This document shows positions 54,888-64,000 of a DNA stretch of 64,000 bases, piece after piece. The position numbers and the translations under genes were made by a program. Origin of the DNA: Owenia fusiformis (Eukaryota > Annelida > Polychaeta > Sabellida > Oweniidae). Position 1 is the stretch's first letter. Every line of letters starts with the position of its first letter. The notes beneath the pieces were generated by a model. The model made no database searches. It was not told the origin of the DNA and worked only from the letters and a program-made list of their open reading frames with translations. The DNA is taken from positions 17,064,931 through 17,128,930 of the forward strand of contig CAIIXF020000003.1 of NCBI GenBank assembly GCA_903813345.2, written 5' to 3'.

Positions 54888-55313
54888 CAGATGCGAGTAG
54901 GTAGTTACCAGTTTCGCCACCAGGTGGCTGAGTCGGGGGAAATAACATGGCAGGGTATTACAAAATTCCCTTAAACTTGAATATTCATCAGTTTTAGTGG
55001 TTCAGTTTTTATATTACCCTTTTGGATCTGATAGGTATACAAATTAAAATATGCCCAGTAAAAGAAAATATTATCTGCCCAACACAAAAAAGATATTTCA
55101 CTTTTTGTGATTTTACAACATGGGCTCTATGGGGAATCTCCCCGACCTAGAAGTCACATTTTCTAATAAAATTAAAATTTCAAAGTTGATTAACTCTTTT
55201 CAAAACCACATTTCTAGATGTAATTCTACATATAGATTCCAAATATGACATCAGTTTGACTGAATTTTTGATGACGTAAATCAAGATTATTTCTACTCGC
55301 ATCTAGTCTATTG
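54888..55313 (+). mobile_element. MITE family D, second copy
   Basis: Full-length, same orientation and ends (ATGCGAGTAG ... CTACTCGCAT) as 44108-44532; ATCTAGTCTATTG follows both copies. Confidence 0.85.
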
Positions 55314-55927
55314 AGTGTCAATAGGGGCTAATATCAGATATGACACATACCTTACATAAAACAGAATTTTCAATTGAGTCATTCCAACATAAGAGATCAT
55401 GAATCACATTGTTTTATATGATACAAAAATCAATCCTACCTCCCAAAATTTCATAAAATAAAAACAAATATTAAACTTCATGCTTATCATTATTAATAAA
55501 GCCCCAGATCCCATCTGTAACCCTCCATCCCCCAGAACGCCTATGCTAGAGTTAAATTAAGAGAAAGGGTAGACAGGGTTATTTAAATGAATCATTGAAT
55601 TTGCAACTCACTCCTTAATAACATGTTTTACAGCTATATTATTTTCATGAAATTGATGACCTTAAAAATAACAGAAAGGAGGTAAAAATCAATAAATTTT
55701 AAAATGACAATAAAATCTCAATAAAAGTCAAACTGTAAGACAAAATATTTTTTCGGACTACTTCTAGAATTCTCATTTTAGATGGTCATTTTAATTCTTT
55801 ACATGTCTAGCAGAAAGTCACAGTGATTTTATTTCTTAATGTAGTTCTCTATTCAATTATCAGATCACCCATTTTATCTGTAGATGTTAGATACTGTGTT
55901 TCAAGAATAAATCAATAGTACGAGAGA
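55314..55927. other. Intergenic DNA without recognised content
   Basis: AT-rich; no gene, RNA or repeat noticed. Confidence 0.4.
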
Positions 55928-57537
55928 TACCTCACCCTGGGTATAGTCTGTCACGTGACTTCATGGATGACGTGTGCGCGAGTGATTCGCATTTTCTTTC
56001 GCTTGAGGTTTGTAATCACACTTTTTACATGTTTTAAGATTTTGTATCTCTGTGAAACTTGTCCCGTACCATCAATGTCTGAAGACGATCTAATTCACCA
56101 AATATCTCATCCAAGCGTGTCCCGGTTAAAGAGAAATTCGCACTTTTGTGTCTCGCAAAATGACGTGTGCGCGAGTAAATCGAATTTTACGAAGGATGGG
56201 TGCGCGAGTCTAAAATATTTTTATTCACTTGAGACAATTCTGCAAGCTAAGGCAGAATACAACTCACGTGACATTTGTTTTTGTCATCTTAAAGTAGTAT
56301 GTTAAAGAATAGTTTGCTATTTTGTAGATGTTTCATGTATGGCACATACATGTCTACGTTTAATGACAATAAATGTTTTGAAATAGCTTGTAGGGCTGTC
56401 CGGCATTGCAGGTGAATTAAAATTTGAACCAAAAATTGAATTAAATTTTTGGCGGTCTCATAAAACCGGCAGCATATTCATTTATTGACATCCCATACAA
56501 GGGGGGGGGTCAGAGTTGTTATGTGGTTACTCGGCATCCGCCACGATCAGAACCATGTAAGGAATAGTAAGGGGAAGCCCATGATACCAAGTAATATCAA
56601 ATAATTATAGGAGCTTCTAACTTCTTCCGCATCCCCACCCTTGGTATACGCAGCTGACAAAATGGATCGGTACGGGTCAAAAGCTGGACCGCTACGGGTT
56701 AACGGTTTTATTTGAATTTAAAACAGCTATAACTTGCTCAATATTGACTTCTTCGTATCTAAGTTGAAATATATGATCCCTCCGAATGATTTTAAGTACC
56801 CCCAAAGTTCACCCGTACAGGTCCAGCTTTTGACCCATACCGGTCCATTTCGTCAGCTGCGTATACCAAGGGTGGGGATGCGGAAGAAGTTAGAAGCTCC
56901 TATAATTATTTGATATTACTTGGTTTCATGGGCTTCCCCTTACTATTCCTTACATGGTTCTGATCGTGGCGGATGCCGAGTAACCACATAACAACTCTGA
57001 CCCCCCCCCCCCCTTGTATGGGATGTCAATAAATGAATATGCTGCCGGTTTTATGAGACCGCCAAAAATTTAATTCAATTTTTGGTTCAAATTTTAATTC
57101 ACCTGCAATGCCGGACAGCCCTACAAGCTATTTCAAAACATTTATTGTCATTTTATTCTTTAACATACTACTTTAAGATGACAAAAACAAATGTCACGTG
57201 AGTTGTATTCTGCCTTAGCTTGCAGAATTGTCTCAAGTGAATAAAAATATTTTAGACTCGCGCACCCATCCTTCGTAAAATTCGATTTACTCGCGCACAC
57301 GTCATTTTGCGAGACACAAAAGTGCGAATTTCTCTTTAACCGGGACACGCTTGGATGAGATATTTGGTGAATTAGATCGTCTTCAGACATTGATGGTACG
57401 GGACAAGTTTCACAGAGATACAAAATCTTAAAACATGTAAAAAGTGTGATTACAAACCTCAAGCGAAAGAAAATGCGAATCACTCGCGCACACGTCATCC
57501 ATGAAGTCACGTGACAGACTATACCCAGGGTGTACCT
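55928..57537. mobile_element. 1.6-kb foldback transposon with 5-bp target duplication
   Basis: The element (55933-57532) starts CACCCTGGGTATAGTCTGTC and ends with its reverse complement. TACCT flanks both sides (55928-55932, 57533-57537). The two arms (about 780 and 735 bp) are nearly identical inverted copies around a spacer of about 100 bp. The left arm carries about 46 extra bases near 56306-56352, and the homopolymer lengths differ (9 G versus 14 C). A 116-codon open frame with identical translation occurs in each arm (55955-56305 on +, 57160-57510 on -). GTGCGCGAGT is repeated three times per arm. Confidence 0.92.
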
Positions 57538-57933
57538 ATGCTGGACGGTTTGACCTGGCCTTAGAGTCTACATTTTACATCTGCAGAATAGAGAGCTCCG
57601 AACTCCCTGTGATACATCTTGCCTAGAGATAAAGGATGATTGTCAAAGCTTCATCGAAAGGCTAAGGTTAATAGTATGTTTAACATCCTCTCGGCCCTGT
57701 TTCAAATTATTCATAAATTATGACCATACAGTATTTATGAAAAAATAATTTAATTATTAGCACCTTACTACATGTTATGTTAGGCTGGTTTATATTGTAT
57801 AGGTGAACCTGCTAAACATATTGAAATAAATTGTGAGATTTTGATAAATGTTGGCAAAGTAATTCGCCATTTACCGTAATGATTTTAGCAAAAAATCGTC
57901 AACTAGTTTTCTTGTTGTGTGGGAATTCAAAGG

Positions 57934-58149
57934 CAGGGCTCTCGCCAGGCTTTTAGACTGTGGCGCAGCACCACACTCTATTTAGCTCCCTCCACACCCT
58001 ATTGGCAAATCATGACTGTTTCCACAGTCTAAACTTGACTGAATATACAATAATGTCATGTAAAAAGGATAAAACATAACATCACGATTGAACCGATTTC
58101 TGAAGATGTTAGCACCACACCCTAAATATTTCCTGGTGAGAGCCCTGAA
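57934..58149. mobile_element. MITE of about 0.2 kb with GGGCTCTCGCCAGG ends
   Basis: AGGGCTCTCGCCAGG at the left and CCTGGTGAGAGCCCT at the right are inverted ends. The interior repeats GCACCACAC and has AGACTGTGG / CCACAGTCT. Confidence 0.75.
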
Positions 58150-59086
58150 AGGGTTTATTTGATTTATATTATTGGGACAAAGAATCAAATCTTAAATGAG
58201 AAAACATCTTTAAAACTTTAATAATGAACTAATAGTTAGGAGGAAAGAAATATTTTCCCCCTTCCAAAAAATCAAGTACATATATGATAAATGTGTAATG
58301 TCTCCGCTTTCATTTAATCAATACCATTCTTCAGTCTAATTCTCTTTTAATTTTTCAATTTTTGAAAATGAAACATAAGATGTATAGTGTTTACAAATTA
58401 ATCTACATGTAACATATGTTCCCTTCACAAAACCAGTTGAATACGTTGCAATATGAATATCACATTAATTTTTAATCTGTTTAATTTTCAGATTAGATGT
58501 GTTATGAGCTTCTGCACACTTTTTTGTACTCCTACAAAAATTTATCAATACTCAAAATCAGAAGGTAAATAAAAGTTGAATACTCGACACACAGAGTCAA
58601 TATTTTACCAGTATGGCCTAACACAAGCTCTCTATACAAATCAGAGTCAATTGACGAGATTTCATTACTCTTAATTTTTTATGAAGAAAAATTCAACATG
58701 TGTTCAAATAGATCTATTCGCTTCAATAAATCACAGCCGGTGCAATTCCATGATACGCAAGACAACATGATATATATTTCTCCAAACAATGAAGCGACTT
58801 ATATACACTGTATTTCTTTATTTCCCATTTAGCATGGAGAACAAAACTTTAAACATTTAACACAACAGTGAAAATTAACCAAAAACAACGACACAAAACA
58901 CATCTAAAAATTTAAGACAATAACAAAAAACACACAAAACAACAAAAACAATCCACATCTAAAATGTCAATGACAAGTAATAAAGTATCTATCAAAAAAT
59001 CATATGTTGTTAAATAGATTTTCAACATATGTGCAAAGTTTTTTTTTGGACCCATAGGGAGGTCTGCCACTGCAGGGGACACAGGC

Positions 59087-59235
59087 CAATAGGCAGTTTT
59101 TGCCAAGGGGGTTCACTTTTTAAATAAAAAAAATTCCAGGGGGTTCACATTTGACAACTCAATCACTTGAAAATTGCTCAGAATTGTGAAAAACTGCATC
59201 ATTTTGAAAGAATTTTTGGCCAGAGGGGGTTCCCT
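59087..59235. repeat. MITE family C, diverged copy
   Basis: It includes GGCCAATAGGCAGTTTTTGC, GGGGGTTCACTTTT, CAGAATTGTGAAAAACTGCA and TTTTGGCCAGAGGGGG. Confidence 0.65.
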
Positions 59236-59486
59236 CGAATCCTCCGACCCTCCTCAATAAAATGTGTGGCCTCTTGAATTCTTCATGGCTGAAACTCCCA
59301 CAAGAGGACACGTGTTTAATGCAAATAAAACTAATTCATCTGAGATAAACAAATGCTTTGCATTTATCCATTACCATTCGTCTCCTCGATTCTGGAGAGT
59401 TGGTCTTGGTACGAGGTAAGTTTTGCACAAAAATATATTTCTCATATACATGTATGTAGGCTAGAGGCTGCTGGTGTCTTGCTTTG

Positions 59487-59529
59487 CTTATTCCATGGGC
59501 TTTCAACAATTGAAAGCCCATGCTTATTC
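59487..59529. mobile_element. 29-bp perfect hairpin flanked by 7-bp direct repeats
   Basis: CATGGGCTTTCAA, then CAA, then TTGAAAGCCCATG (59494-59522) form a perfect 13-bp stem with a 3-base loop. CTTATTC stands immediately on both sides (59487-59493, 59523-59529), looking like a target duplication. Confidence 0.65.
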
Positions 59530-59992
59530 CCCTTCTTTGGTTTCATTGACAGTAAGCCCGGCCCGATGCATTGACTCGCAGTTATCATCAATTTCCTGAA
59601 GATTCAGTTTACAGAATGACACATACCTTTACACTCCTTAGGAAAATTCATTATGTTTTCGTTGTCGACTGATCCCAAAGATTTACACAGCTTTCCTAAA
59701 TGTCCCGGGTCTACCTGTCATTAGACTAGACATTTCAGCACAGAGACATCCTGGCTTTTCTGAATCTGAAATATTCCAGGAATTATGAATATCATCTGGG
59801 TGCATTATTAATCCCCACAAACTGTCAACACAAACGTAGTTTACACCTTTATTAATGTATATGGTTAATATGAAACGTGGAAACTAAATATACTCACTTT
59901 ATTTAGATGAAACTTAGTCGAATTTTCATTTAGCCATTTTCCAAGAGTGATGACTTTTCGTTCAGTGTAGATAATATCCGGGCACTTTCAAA

Positions 59993-60146
59993 ATGGCTGC
60001 GCCCCTGAAAACAAAATGTTGGGGATTATTTTCACACAAAAAGCGTATAATAAGCATATTTAAACGGCATTTTGCTATCAGAGAAGATCTAACGATATTA
60101 GCTAAAGAAGATAGAGAGTATCCGGCTTTTGACGAGATCAAAAAAG
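59993..60146 (+). CDS. MRPL38: mL38 exon 1: targeting sequence
   Basis: 51 codons plus one base; Lys/Arg-rich start, then FAIREDLTILAKEDREYPAF. Donor G/GTAGTC. Confidence 0.9.
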
Positions 60147-62482
60147 GTAGTCTAGATAAATCATGATCATAGATCTATTTTTTTTCAAACTCAATTTTCA
60201 ATGCAATGGTTAGACTCAGTGATGGATGCCAATTTCACCTTCGATGACCACTATATTAAGCTGGAATCGTTTGCCATTAAAATTGATCATAGAAATGGAG
60301 TGTTGCCTGTTGTTTTCTGGATGTTCTCATAGAGTTTGATCACTGATATCGCAGGCCATCACACTGTCCCGCAATTTGCGTATTTTTCACACATTTGCTG
60401 AAAAATTTGAAGTCATGCCAGTTTGTTTTTTTTCGTGACAGAATATGTTGCACGCAAAGAAGCATTTTCATGAAACATTTCATTCAAAATGTGGGCAAAG
60501 GTGTTCCAAATAACATGGCAGAGAAGCTTCAAAATATAAGAGGCTTCACAGAATAGCCAAACTAGAGTCCATTTCACTGCTTCATTTCGTCAGTAGAACG
60601 GCAAAAATAAGAAATTGGGAGACCATTGTGCAATAATATATGGAAAAGTATATTCATAATGTACATGACCCAATGGAGACATTTATTTTGGTAAATATAA
60701 TTTACAGTGCATATTTTTCTGCAGCTTTGGAGAATTTGGGTCATTAAATGTTAAAATTCAAAAAGATATGAATTCTCAATCATTTTTGGTTGATAGTCAT
60801 GATAGTTGTACATTATCATCACCTGCAAATGGATTTAATGGCGTATTTATTGCTTTTTCCTCTTAAAGATAAGTTGTGTGTTTGTTGCAGAACTAGCTGC
60901 GGTTGATGAAGAGATTGCTGCTCGAGTAGATATTGGACTTGAACCTCAAACATTCCGAGCCAAACCTGAGAGTCGCAAAGATTGGAGGAAACGTGTCAGC
61001 AAATTAGAGGAAACTGCGAGGCATAGAACATGTATGTTTGCATTTATATTTTCCATTTAAGATTCAATCACCATGATAAACCATGACATCCCATTTCTTC
61101 TCAGCATGTTTCAGGTGAAACAGAAAGATGCTATGAGTATCAGAATGAGATTCAACGAAGATTATGAAAGTTCAGAAGAGTAAAATAATAGTGTTGCTGG
61201 AAATGAATGACATATAAACGAAGGGTAACATTAGATAGATCAAATGTACATTCATAAACTGATATTAAAACAACTCATCAACACAAATCGCATAATAAGC
61301 CATATCAAATTATTTCAGTGAAAATCCCATTGGATGAAGTATCAAAAGAATGGCAGAAAGAGTCAAGTTCTGAACACAACCTACGAATAGCAGATCATTA
61401 TGGCGTCTACAAGGATCTGTTTGGCTATGCATACTTCTCGCCTGTGAAACCTCTAGCTGTAACATACAATGGAGATAGTAATGAAAGTGTTCCTGTATAT
61501 ACTGGAAATGTTCTAACACCTTCTCAGGTACCCATTCAAAAATATTTTGCATTTGTCCTATATTTGGTGGAGCTAAATGGGCAACAAAGAATGAAATAGA
61601 GATAAGTTCAGGATTAAATTAACAGTTCTCATGCCTTTTCCATTAAATGCCTAGAGTTTTGATTTTTATGTCACTAGAGAAGTATTGACATATTGTTAAT
61701 TTGTTATCGTCTCCAATTTTTTTGTGGATGGTGTTCAGGGGTTGGTGTTTGGCAGTTGGTGTTCCGAGTTTGCAATAAATGACAGGTGGTGACATTTTGC
61801 ATGTTAATGCCTTGTTAATGCAGTCACTCCTGAATCTGAGGTTCTTAATGCATTTGTGTTTTTTCAGCCAAAACATAAATATAGTAAGAGTTGATGCAGT
61901 CTTCTAATAATTTAAACCTACTTCACTCAAAAGATAACACAGTTTTTGTAGATTTCTTATTATCCAATCTAAATAATAAATAAACTATCTTTGAGAATTA
62001 AACTATGCCAATTTGTTTCAAAGTTCCTAGATTTTTGAGACTGATTCGGCAGGAATATAGATGCAAACTTTATTCATCGATTTGAATAATTGCTAATTAT
62101 CCTCCCCTGAGCACATGGTTGTTAAGTATCACTTCAGAAAAAAAATTAGTGAGTATAAGCAGCTCTTGAAAAATATAAATACAAGCATTTACAATATGTA
62201 ATGTTTTTACATTCAGGCAAGAGATCCTCCTCGTGGTTGATTTTGAAGCTGATCCTGCAGATACATTTACACATATGTTTTTACCTTTAGGCAAGAGATC
62301 CCCCTATCGTTAATTTTGAAGCTGATCCTGCAGATACATTTATACATATGTTTTTACCTTTAGGCAAGAGATCCCCCTATCGTTAATTTTGAAGCTGATC
62401 CTGCAGATCTATATACACTTGTGCTCTCTAACCCAGATGGTAACCTTATTGACCCCTCTAAAGAAACTCTACACATGTTAAT
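59993..62482 (+). CDS. MRPL38: Mitochondrial large ribosomal subunit protein mL38, 5' part
   Basis: mL38 is a PEBP-fold protein of the animal mitochondrial ribosome large subunit. Exons 59993-60146, 60891-61031, 61319-61527 and 62364-62482 join in phase to the first 207 residues; the rest lies beyond the window. Matches to the family: VDIGLEPQTFRA near residue 62, LDEVSKEWQ then DHYGVYKDLFGYAYF (P-L-D-x-V-x-x-E-W ... Y-Y-G-L-Y-R-D-L-F), VPVYTGNVLTPSQA (P-V-Y-x-G-N-x-x-T-P-x-x-A), and DLYTLVLSNPDGNLIDPS (the PEBP entry strand). The basic N-terminus MAAPLKTKCWGLFSHKKR fits a mitochondrial targeting sequence. The start is AAAATGGC, a good Kozak context. Animal family members are roughly 380 aa, so a little over half is present. 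Confidence 0.95.
60891..61031 (+). CDS. MRPL38: mL38 exon 2
   Basis: Acceptor TTGTTGCAG; encodes LAAVDEEIAARVDIGLEPQT and a Lys/Arg/Glu helix. Phase 1 both sides; the final T joins the next exon to give Leu. Confidence 0.95.
61319..61527 (+). CDS. MRPL38: mL38 exon 3
   Basis: Encodes KIPLDEVSKEWQKESSSEHN and on to VYTGNVLTPSQ. Phase 1 in, 0 out at CAG/GTACCC. Confidence 0.96.
61677..61814 (+). repeat. MITE family A, copy 5
   Basis: It begins TATGTCACTAGAGAAG, contains GGTGTTCAGGGGTTGG and GGTGTTCCGAG, and ends GTGGTGACATTTTGCATG; it lies in mL38 intron 3. Confidence 0.75.
62205..62363 (+). pseudogene. Two decoy copies of the mL38 exon 4 acceptor and start
   Basis: A unit of about 73 bases containing a T-rich tract, CAG or TAG, and GCAAGAGATCC-CCT ... 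GAAGCTGATCCTGCAGAT occurs three times in tandem. Exon-like starts are at 62217, 62291 and 62364; only the third continues into the full exon. The first would read ARDPPRG then stop; the second stays open for about 24 codons before hitting a stop in the third unit. Confidence 0.85.
62364..62482 (+). CDS. MRPL38: mL38 exon 4: start of PEBP fold
   Basis: Encodes ARDPPIVNFEADPADLYTLV and then NPDGNLIDPSKETLHML, matching the family block before the N-I-P-G-N motif. Phase 0 in, phase 2 out at GTGAGT. The next exon, expected to start the NIPGN segment, was not found before the window end. Confidence 0.93.
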
Positions 62483-64000
62483 GTGAGTATCATAGTGTTA
62501 GTGCAAGGGGCCCTTTCACTATATCTAAGTGTACTATTATTTATTGAAAAAAGACATTTGCATTTCAAAAATGTCTTTCTTGAGCAACATTGAAAGTGGG
62601 ACAGGCATTTAAATTAAATTGATGACATTTGCAAAATGCAAAAAAATGCAAAATCAACTTTTCAGAGTAAAAATCTGATTTTGAAATAGCTCATGAAATT
62701 GTCAGGGTCTTTCTTATTATCCCACTGAACACAGTTGGAGAGGATATATAGAGAAGCTGGGCATCCATTTGGCCATCTGTCCAGCTTATTGATGTTTAAA
62801 TCAGATTTGGTCCAGACTTTATAGGTTGGTGCCTATTTTGGTAAGATTAAATATGTATTGGTCATATTAGGGATTGGCTTCTTTGGGGAGTTGCTGTTTT
62901 TCTTCTTTTTTTCATTACAAGTACAGTATTAAACAATAGGGCACTGCCTTGATTGATATAACAAAGATAATTCTGAAGAATAATGGCGAAAAGCTTTTTG
63001 TAATCAACTGTAAGATATTAAGACTCATAAAGATGGCAGGTCATACATTGTCAATAGTGTCTTCATATTAATAGTCCTATTAGTAGTATTAGTCCAGCGG
63101 AATAATGGCATATTGAAACTTTTGGTTGCCTTCTAGGATGTATGCTATATCTTTGTATTTTCTTTATCTATAAGTTAATTACTTTCAAAATCAGAACTGT
63201 GCCGGACTGGCACTGGTGGGCAAAATTTTTTACAGCATTGTATAGGTGGCGCCCCTTGTAATATGCCCATTTCACAAAATTTTTTTTTTAAAGGGCTGTT
63301 GCTCCAGTTGAAAACTTTAACCAATTCAGATCAACTGTATTTAGTCTAAACAACATGTCAAGTTTGTTTCATTACATAGAATCACAAATTTAATGAGATA
63401 TGCTTGATTTGTTACCCTAGCACCACCTATTTTTAAGGGGTCACTATGTTTAATAAGCATATTTTGCAAACTAAACAAAGTTGTGATCTGAAATTATTCA
63501 TGACTTTAAATTAACCCATATCAGAGATAGTGTGAAAATATGAGATTTGTCTTTTATTTATTTGAAGAGAAAAAAAATATATTAATATAGACTTCCTTGT
63601 ATTCAGCAATATTAATATGTATGAAAAATATCACTGTTATTACTGTGAAACATTGAAAAATATAATATCAGCAGATTCTGTGAGTCTATCTATCAAACTA
63701 AGCTTATTATGTAAGATACATAGGTTCTTTAAATTAAAATATTTCAGAAAATTATAATGTATACCCTTTTATAGGCGGAGGGGGGGGGGGGTAGATGACA
63801 TGTTTAAAATGTGAAAGAAACTCATTGTTGACAGTGTAAGTAGGTCATCCCTGTTGTATAAGGGTTAAATCTTAGACCATTTATTGAGAGTGTTACATCT
63901 GTACCAGGAACACCATCATTCGGGGGCTACAATACTAGGTAAGCTAGGACAAGTGGCCCCATCATTAAACCTGAAATAGAAACTTGCCTACAGCCCACTT
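62483..64000. other. mL38 intron 4, open to window end
   Basis: No mL38-like continuation is visible. A run of about 14 G/A/G bases (63777-63792) is the only notable feature. Confidence 0.5.

Larger units (their letters stand above)
58150..59992. other. Upstream region of the mL38 gene
   Basis: AT-rich DNA with a diverged family C copy (59087-59235) and a small hairpin (59494-59522). The promoter of the mL38 gene should lie at the 3' end. No TATA box stands close to the start, which is usual for housekeeping genes. Confidence 0.45.

Noticed and set aside
55955-57510. Two identical 116-aa open frames, one per strand, as protein-coding genes
   Set aside because: They are the two arms of a foldback transposon. 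No known domain, no splice or poly(A) context; the identity follows from the inverted repeat.
63880-63935. Possible downstream mL38 exon ending at AG/GTAAGC
   Set aside because: The translation does not resemble the mL38 NIPGN or PEBP segment in any frame and there is no good acceptor.

Overview
The window is AT-rich animal DNA: split genes with GT-AG introns, an intact mitochondrial-ribosomal-protein gene, and a very dense load of small inverted-repeat transposons (MITEs and foldback elements). The gene families present and the repeat style suggest a marine invertebrate, perhaps an echinoderm, hemichordate or amphioxus, but the sequence alone does not settle the phylum. I could reconstruct four protein-coding genes exon by exon. 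All exon joins keep frame and phase.

Region 1 (about 2.6-20.3 kb, + strand): a membrane receptor guanylate cyclase in 15 visible exons. It has an ANF-receptor-type ectodomain, one transmembrane helix, a pseudokinase (kinase homology) domain, a dimerisation helix, a complete class III cyclase domain and an unusual Asp/Asn-rich heptad-repeat tail. Its first exon or exons (signal peptide and about 75-100 residues) were not found and may lie upstream of the window.

Region 2 (22.6-36.1 kb, + strand): a four-exon gene for a small secreted protein of 312 aa. A signal peptide is followed by a His-rich segment, then the two halves (S1 and S2) of an AMPA/kainate-type ionotropic glutamate receptor ligand-binding domain joined directly without any channel pore, then a second His-rich tail. 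This is effectively a natural version of the soluble S1S2 domain used in structural biology, and is the most interesting object in the window. Its first intron (about 11 kb) is packed with transposons.

Region 3 (41.0-52.6 kb, - strand): a seven-exon TRIM-type gene of 999 aa: Pro-rich N-terminus, RING, two B-boxes, coiled coil, SPRY-like domain, then a low-complexity tail with repeated Ser-Pro-Leu-Lys motifs and an acidic end.

Region 4 (60.0 kb to the window end, + strand): the 5' four exons of the mitochondrial large-subunit protein mL38 (MRPL38). The rest lies beyond the window.

Repeats fill most of the remaining space. There are at least six dispersed MITE families, several insertions nested inside other repeats with clear target-site duplications, a 1.6-kb foldback element with nearly identical 0.75-kb arms and a 5-bp target duplication, a 42-bp minisatellite and a tRNA-like sequence. 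A recurring theme in three of the four genes is local duplication of a splice acceptor plus the start of the exon it serves, leaving decoy exon starts in the intron. The four genes have no evident functional link; they look like neighbours by chance.
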